16,185 nt of DNA from Microbacteriaceae bacterium (GTDB lineage: Bacteria > Actinomycetota > Actinomycetes > Actinomycetales > Microbacteriaceae). Each line of letters opens with the position of its first letter. The stretch's first letter is position 1. The notes under the pieces were generated by a model. The model did no database searches. It saw only the letters and a list, made by a program, of their open reading frames with translations, and was not told the origin of the DNA. The translations under genes and the position numbers were made by a program. The stretch is from contig JAODAY010000220.1 in NCBI GenBank assembly GCA_025463665.1, positions 1-16,185 of the forward strand. The letters run 5' to 3'. Below are positions 14,211-16,185 of the stretch, piece after piece.

Positions 14211-16185
14211 AGTGTTTGTCCTTCTCCGCTGATCGGAATGATTGTGGCTAGGATCTGGTCTCCGGTGACCTGTTCCCCGAGGCTGACCTTCAGCGACACC
14301 GTGCCTCGGATCGGCGCCTTCAGAACGTGCTCCATCTTCATTGCCTCGATGCTGAGCACCGACGCGCCCGCATCGACGGCGGAACCGTCCTCGACGGAGA
14401 TGGCGACGACGGAACCCGGCATCGGCGAGCGGAGCTCCGGTGCTTCGGCGCGGCCGTCAGTAGTCGGCCGGGCAGCTGGTCGGTCGGCGATCGTGAACGA
14501 GCGGCCGCCCGTGGCGAGATGGAGCCGGTCGCCGTCCCGGGCGAAGCGGTAACGCGTCGATGAACCGCCGATGCTGACCTGCGCGGTGTCGCCGTCGAGC
14601 ACGATGCTCGCCGCAGTGGGTGGGCCGTCGTCGATGGTGGCCTGAGTCGTCCCGTTGCATAGAACGGTCTGCACGATCCGGGTCTTGGAAGAGGGCACGG
14701 TGTCGAGACGGAAAACGGATGGGGCGGGCGCACCAATGCGCCAGCCTCCCCGCCCGCCCCAAGGCCCCGCCGCTGGTGTAGGAGTATCGAGAGCTTGGAG
14801 GATCAGCGCCCCCGCCGTCACTGCGTGGTCGTCGAGGGCCCCGAACGCGAAGCCGGGGAGGTGGCGTTCGATCAGTTCTGTGTCGAGCCGACCGGCCACC
14901 ACGTCGGGATCCGAGAGCAGCAGGCCGAGGAACTCGACGTTGTTCGTTACACCGAGAGTCACCGTGTCGGTCAGAGCGGCGCGGAGCCGGTGCAGCGCCC
15001 CGGCCCGGTCCGGTGCCCAGGCGATCACCTTGGCGAGCATCGGGTCGTAGTCCGAGGAGATGGTGAGGCCCCGGAGCAGCGAACTGTCCACGCGCACACC
15101 TTCGCCGGTGGGCTCGGTCAGTGCAAGCACCCGGCCGCCGGTGGGAAGGAAGCCGTGCGCTGGGTCTTCCGCGTAGATGCGTGCCTCTATCGCGTGGCCC
15201 GTGAGCATGACGTCGTCTTGTGTGAAGTCGAGGGGTTCTCCCGCTGCGACGCGCAGTTGCCACTCGACGAGGTCGTAGCCCGTGACGAGCTCGGTGACGG
15301 GGTGCTCCACCTGCAGCCGCGTGTTCATCTCCATGAAGAAGAACTCATCGGGGGAGTCAGCGGAGACGATGAACTCGACCGTGCCCACACCCCGGTAGCC
15401 GACGCTATTCGCAGTGTCGACGGCTGCTTGTCCGATGCGTGCGCGGGTCTCCTCGTCGAGAAGCGGTGAAGGTGCTTCTTCGATCACTTTTTGGTGCCGG
15501 CGCTGCAGCGAGCATTCCCGTTCGCCGAGATGCACTGTAGTTCCGTGTTCGTCGGCGAGCACCTGCACCTCGATGTGCCGGGGGTTCTGCACGAACCTCT
15601 CGATGAAGAGGGTGTCGTCGCCGAAAAATGCCGCGGCCTCCCGCCGGGCGGCGGTGATGGCGTCAGCGAGCTCGCTTTCCTCCTGCACGAGGTGCATGCC
15701 TTTGCCACCACCGCCGGCGCTCGGCTTGATGAGAGCCGGAAAGCCGATGTCGAGCGCTGCAGCGGCAAGCTGCTCGTCGGTGAGCCCGGGCTCTGCGAGG
15801 CCTGGCACGATCGGCACGTTGCGCTTGACGACCTGTGCCTTGGCACTGATCTTGTCGCCCATGATTTCGATCGAGCGCGACGTAGGCCCGATGAAGACGA
15901 TCCCGGCGGCTTCGCATGCGGCGGCGAATCCGGCGTTTTCGGAGAGGAAGCCGTATCCGGGATGGATGGCCTGTGCCCGGTGGGCGATGGCTGCGGCGAT
16001 GATCTTGTCGCCGTTGAGGTAACTGTCGGCGGCGGACGCGGTGCCGAGCCGAACGGCACTGTCTGCTAGCGCCACGTGGCGGGCCCCGGCATCCGCGTCG
16101 CTGTAGACGGCGACCGATGTGATGCCGAGGCGGTCGAGGGTGCCGATGATGCGGCAGGCGATCTCGCCGCGATTGGCGATGAGGA
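14207..16185 (-). CDS. Biotin carboxylase/BCCP alpha subunit of an acyl-CoA carboxylase, probably methylcrotonyl-CoA (5' end outside window)
   Basis: About 659 codons are visible, and the start lies just beyond the right edge: the first residues seen, LIANRGEIACRII, are normally ~5 from the N-terminus. The biotin-carboxylase part shows HPGYGFLSENAGF, the ATP-grasp loop SAGGGGKGMH, and EMNTRLQVEHPVTELVTG. The C-terminal biotin-carrier domain has EAMKMEHVLKAP with the Lys to be biotinylated. The subunit fuses both functions, as in AccA1/LiuD; the carboxyltransferase beta subunit should lie upstream outside the window. The MaoC, CitE-like and CoA-transferase neighbours favour 3-methylcrotonyl-CoA (leucine catabolism) over propionyl-CoA, but specificity resides mainly in the unseen beta subunit. 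Confidence 0.92.
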   Translation of the reverse strand, partial: LIANRGEIACRIIGTLDRLGITSVAVYSDADAGARHVALADSAVRLGTASAADSYLNGDKIIAAAIAHRAQAIHPGYGFLSENAGFAAACEAAGIVFIGPTSRSIEIMGDKISAKAQVVKRNVPIVPGLAEPGLTDEQLAAAALDIGFPALIKPSAGGGGKGMHLVQEESELADAITAARREAAAFFGDDTLFIERFVQNPRHIEVQVLADEHGTTVHLGERECSLQRRHQKVIEEAPSPLLDEETRARIGQAAVDTANSVGYRGVGTVEFIVSADSPDEFFFMEMNTRLQVEHPVTELVTGYDLVEWQLRVAAGEPLDFTQDDVMLTGHAIEARIYAEDPAHGFLPTGGRVLALTEPTGEGVRVDSSLLRGLTISSDYDPMLAKVIAWAPDRAGALHRLRAALTDTVTLGVTNNVEFLGLLLSDPDVVAGRLDTELIERHLPGFAFGALDDHAVTAGALILQALDTPTPAAGPWGGRGGWRIGAPAPSVFRLDTVPSSKTRIVQTVLCNGTTQATIDDGPPTAASIVLDGDTAQVSIGGSSTRYRFARDGDRLHLATGGRSFTIADRPAARPTTDGRAEAPELRSPMPGSVVAISVEDGSAVDAGASVLSIEAMKMEHVLKAPIRGTVSLKVSLGEQVTGDQILATIIPISGEGQTL

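Noticed and set aside
14795..15469. Plus-strand open frame opposite the carboxylase
   Set aside because: The minus-strand frame has the full biotin-carboxylase and biotin-carrier motifs, so this is a shadow.

Overview
The window is high-GC DNA with dense, overlapping operons. It is most likely from an actinobacterium, and the family-level look suggests Microbacteriaceae or a relative, although that is inference from GC, GTG starts and gene content rather than from a marker gene. Three blocks are visible.

Block 1 (about 1-6895, minus strand) is one tightly packed operon for a bacterial microcompartment (BMC). In transcription order it holds a BMC-P vertex protein (EutN/CcmL), a BMC-H hexamer shell protein, a CoA-acylating aldehyde dehydrogenase, an EutJ-like ASKHA protein, a BMC-T tandem-domain shell protein, a malate/lactate-type dehydrogenase with an extra N-terminal domain resembling the EutQ N-terminus, a zinc alcohol dehydrogenase, and a GAF-domain (probably PucR-type) regulator that runs off the left edge. 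The shell is minimal, with one gene of each class. The core aldehyde chemistry (alcohol to aldehyde to acyl-CoA, plus NAD recycling) is present, but no classical signature enzyme (diol dehydratase, ethanolamine lyase, glycyl radical enzyme, aldolase) and no phosphotransacylase is visible.

Block 2 (7101-9107, plus strand) is a divergent two-gene unit sharing the 205-bp region 6896-7100 with the BMC operon. It encodes a lipocalin-like hydratase-family protein (CrtC/kievitone-hydratase type, DUF7064/7065-like) and a HAD phosphatase whose long low-complexity tail ends in a short amphipathic helix. That tail looks like a BMC encapsulation peptide, so the phosphatase may be cargo. A poorly coding stretch of about 560 bp follows (9108-9669) and contains a 3' relic of a citE-like gene.

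Block 3 (9670-16185, minus strand) is the end of a leucine/isovalerate catabolic operon resembling the Mycobacterium tuberculosis Rv2498c-Rv2504c neighbourhood. It encodes a biotin-carboxylase/BCCP subunit (methylcrotonyl-CoA carboxylase alpha, cut by the right edge), a MaoC-type hydratase, a CitE-like lyase broken by a one-base frameshift, the BioY biotin transporter, CoA-transferase subunits A and B, and an acetyl-CoA acetyltransferase. Together these would take methylcrotonyl-CoA through HMG-CoA to acetoacetate and two acetyl-CoA, with BioY supplying biotin for the carboxylase.
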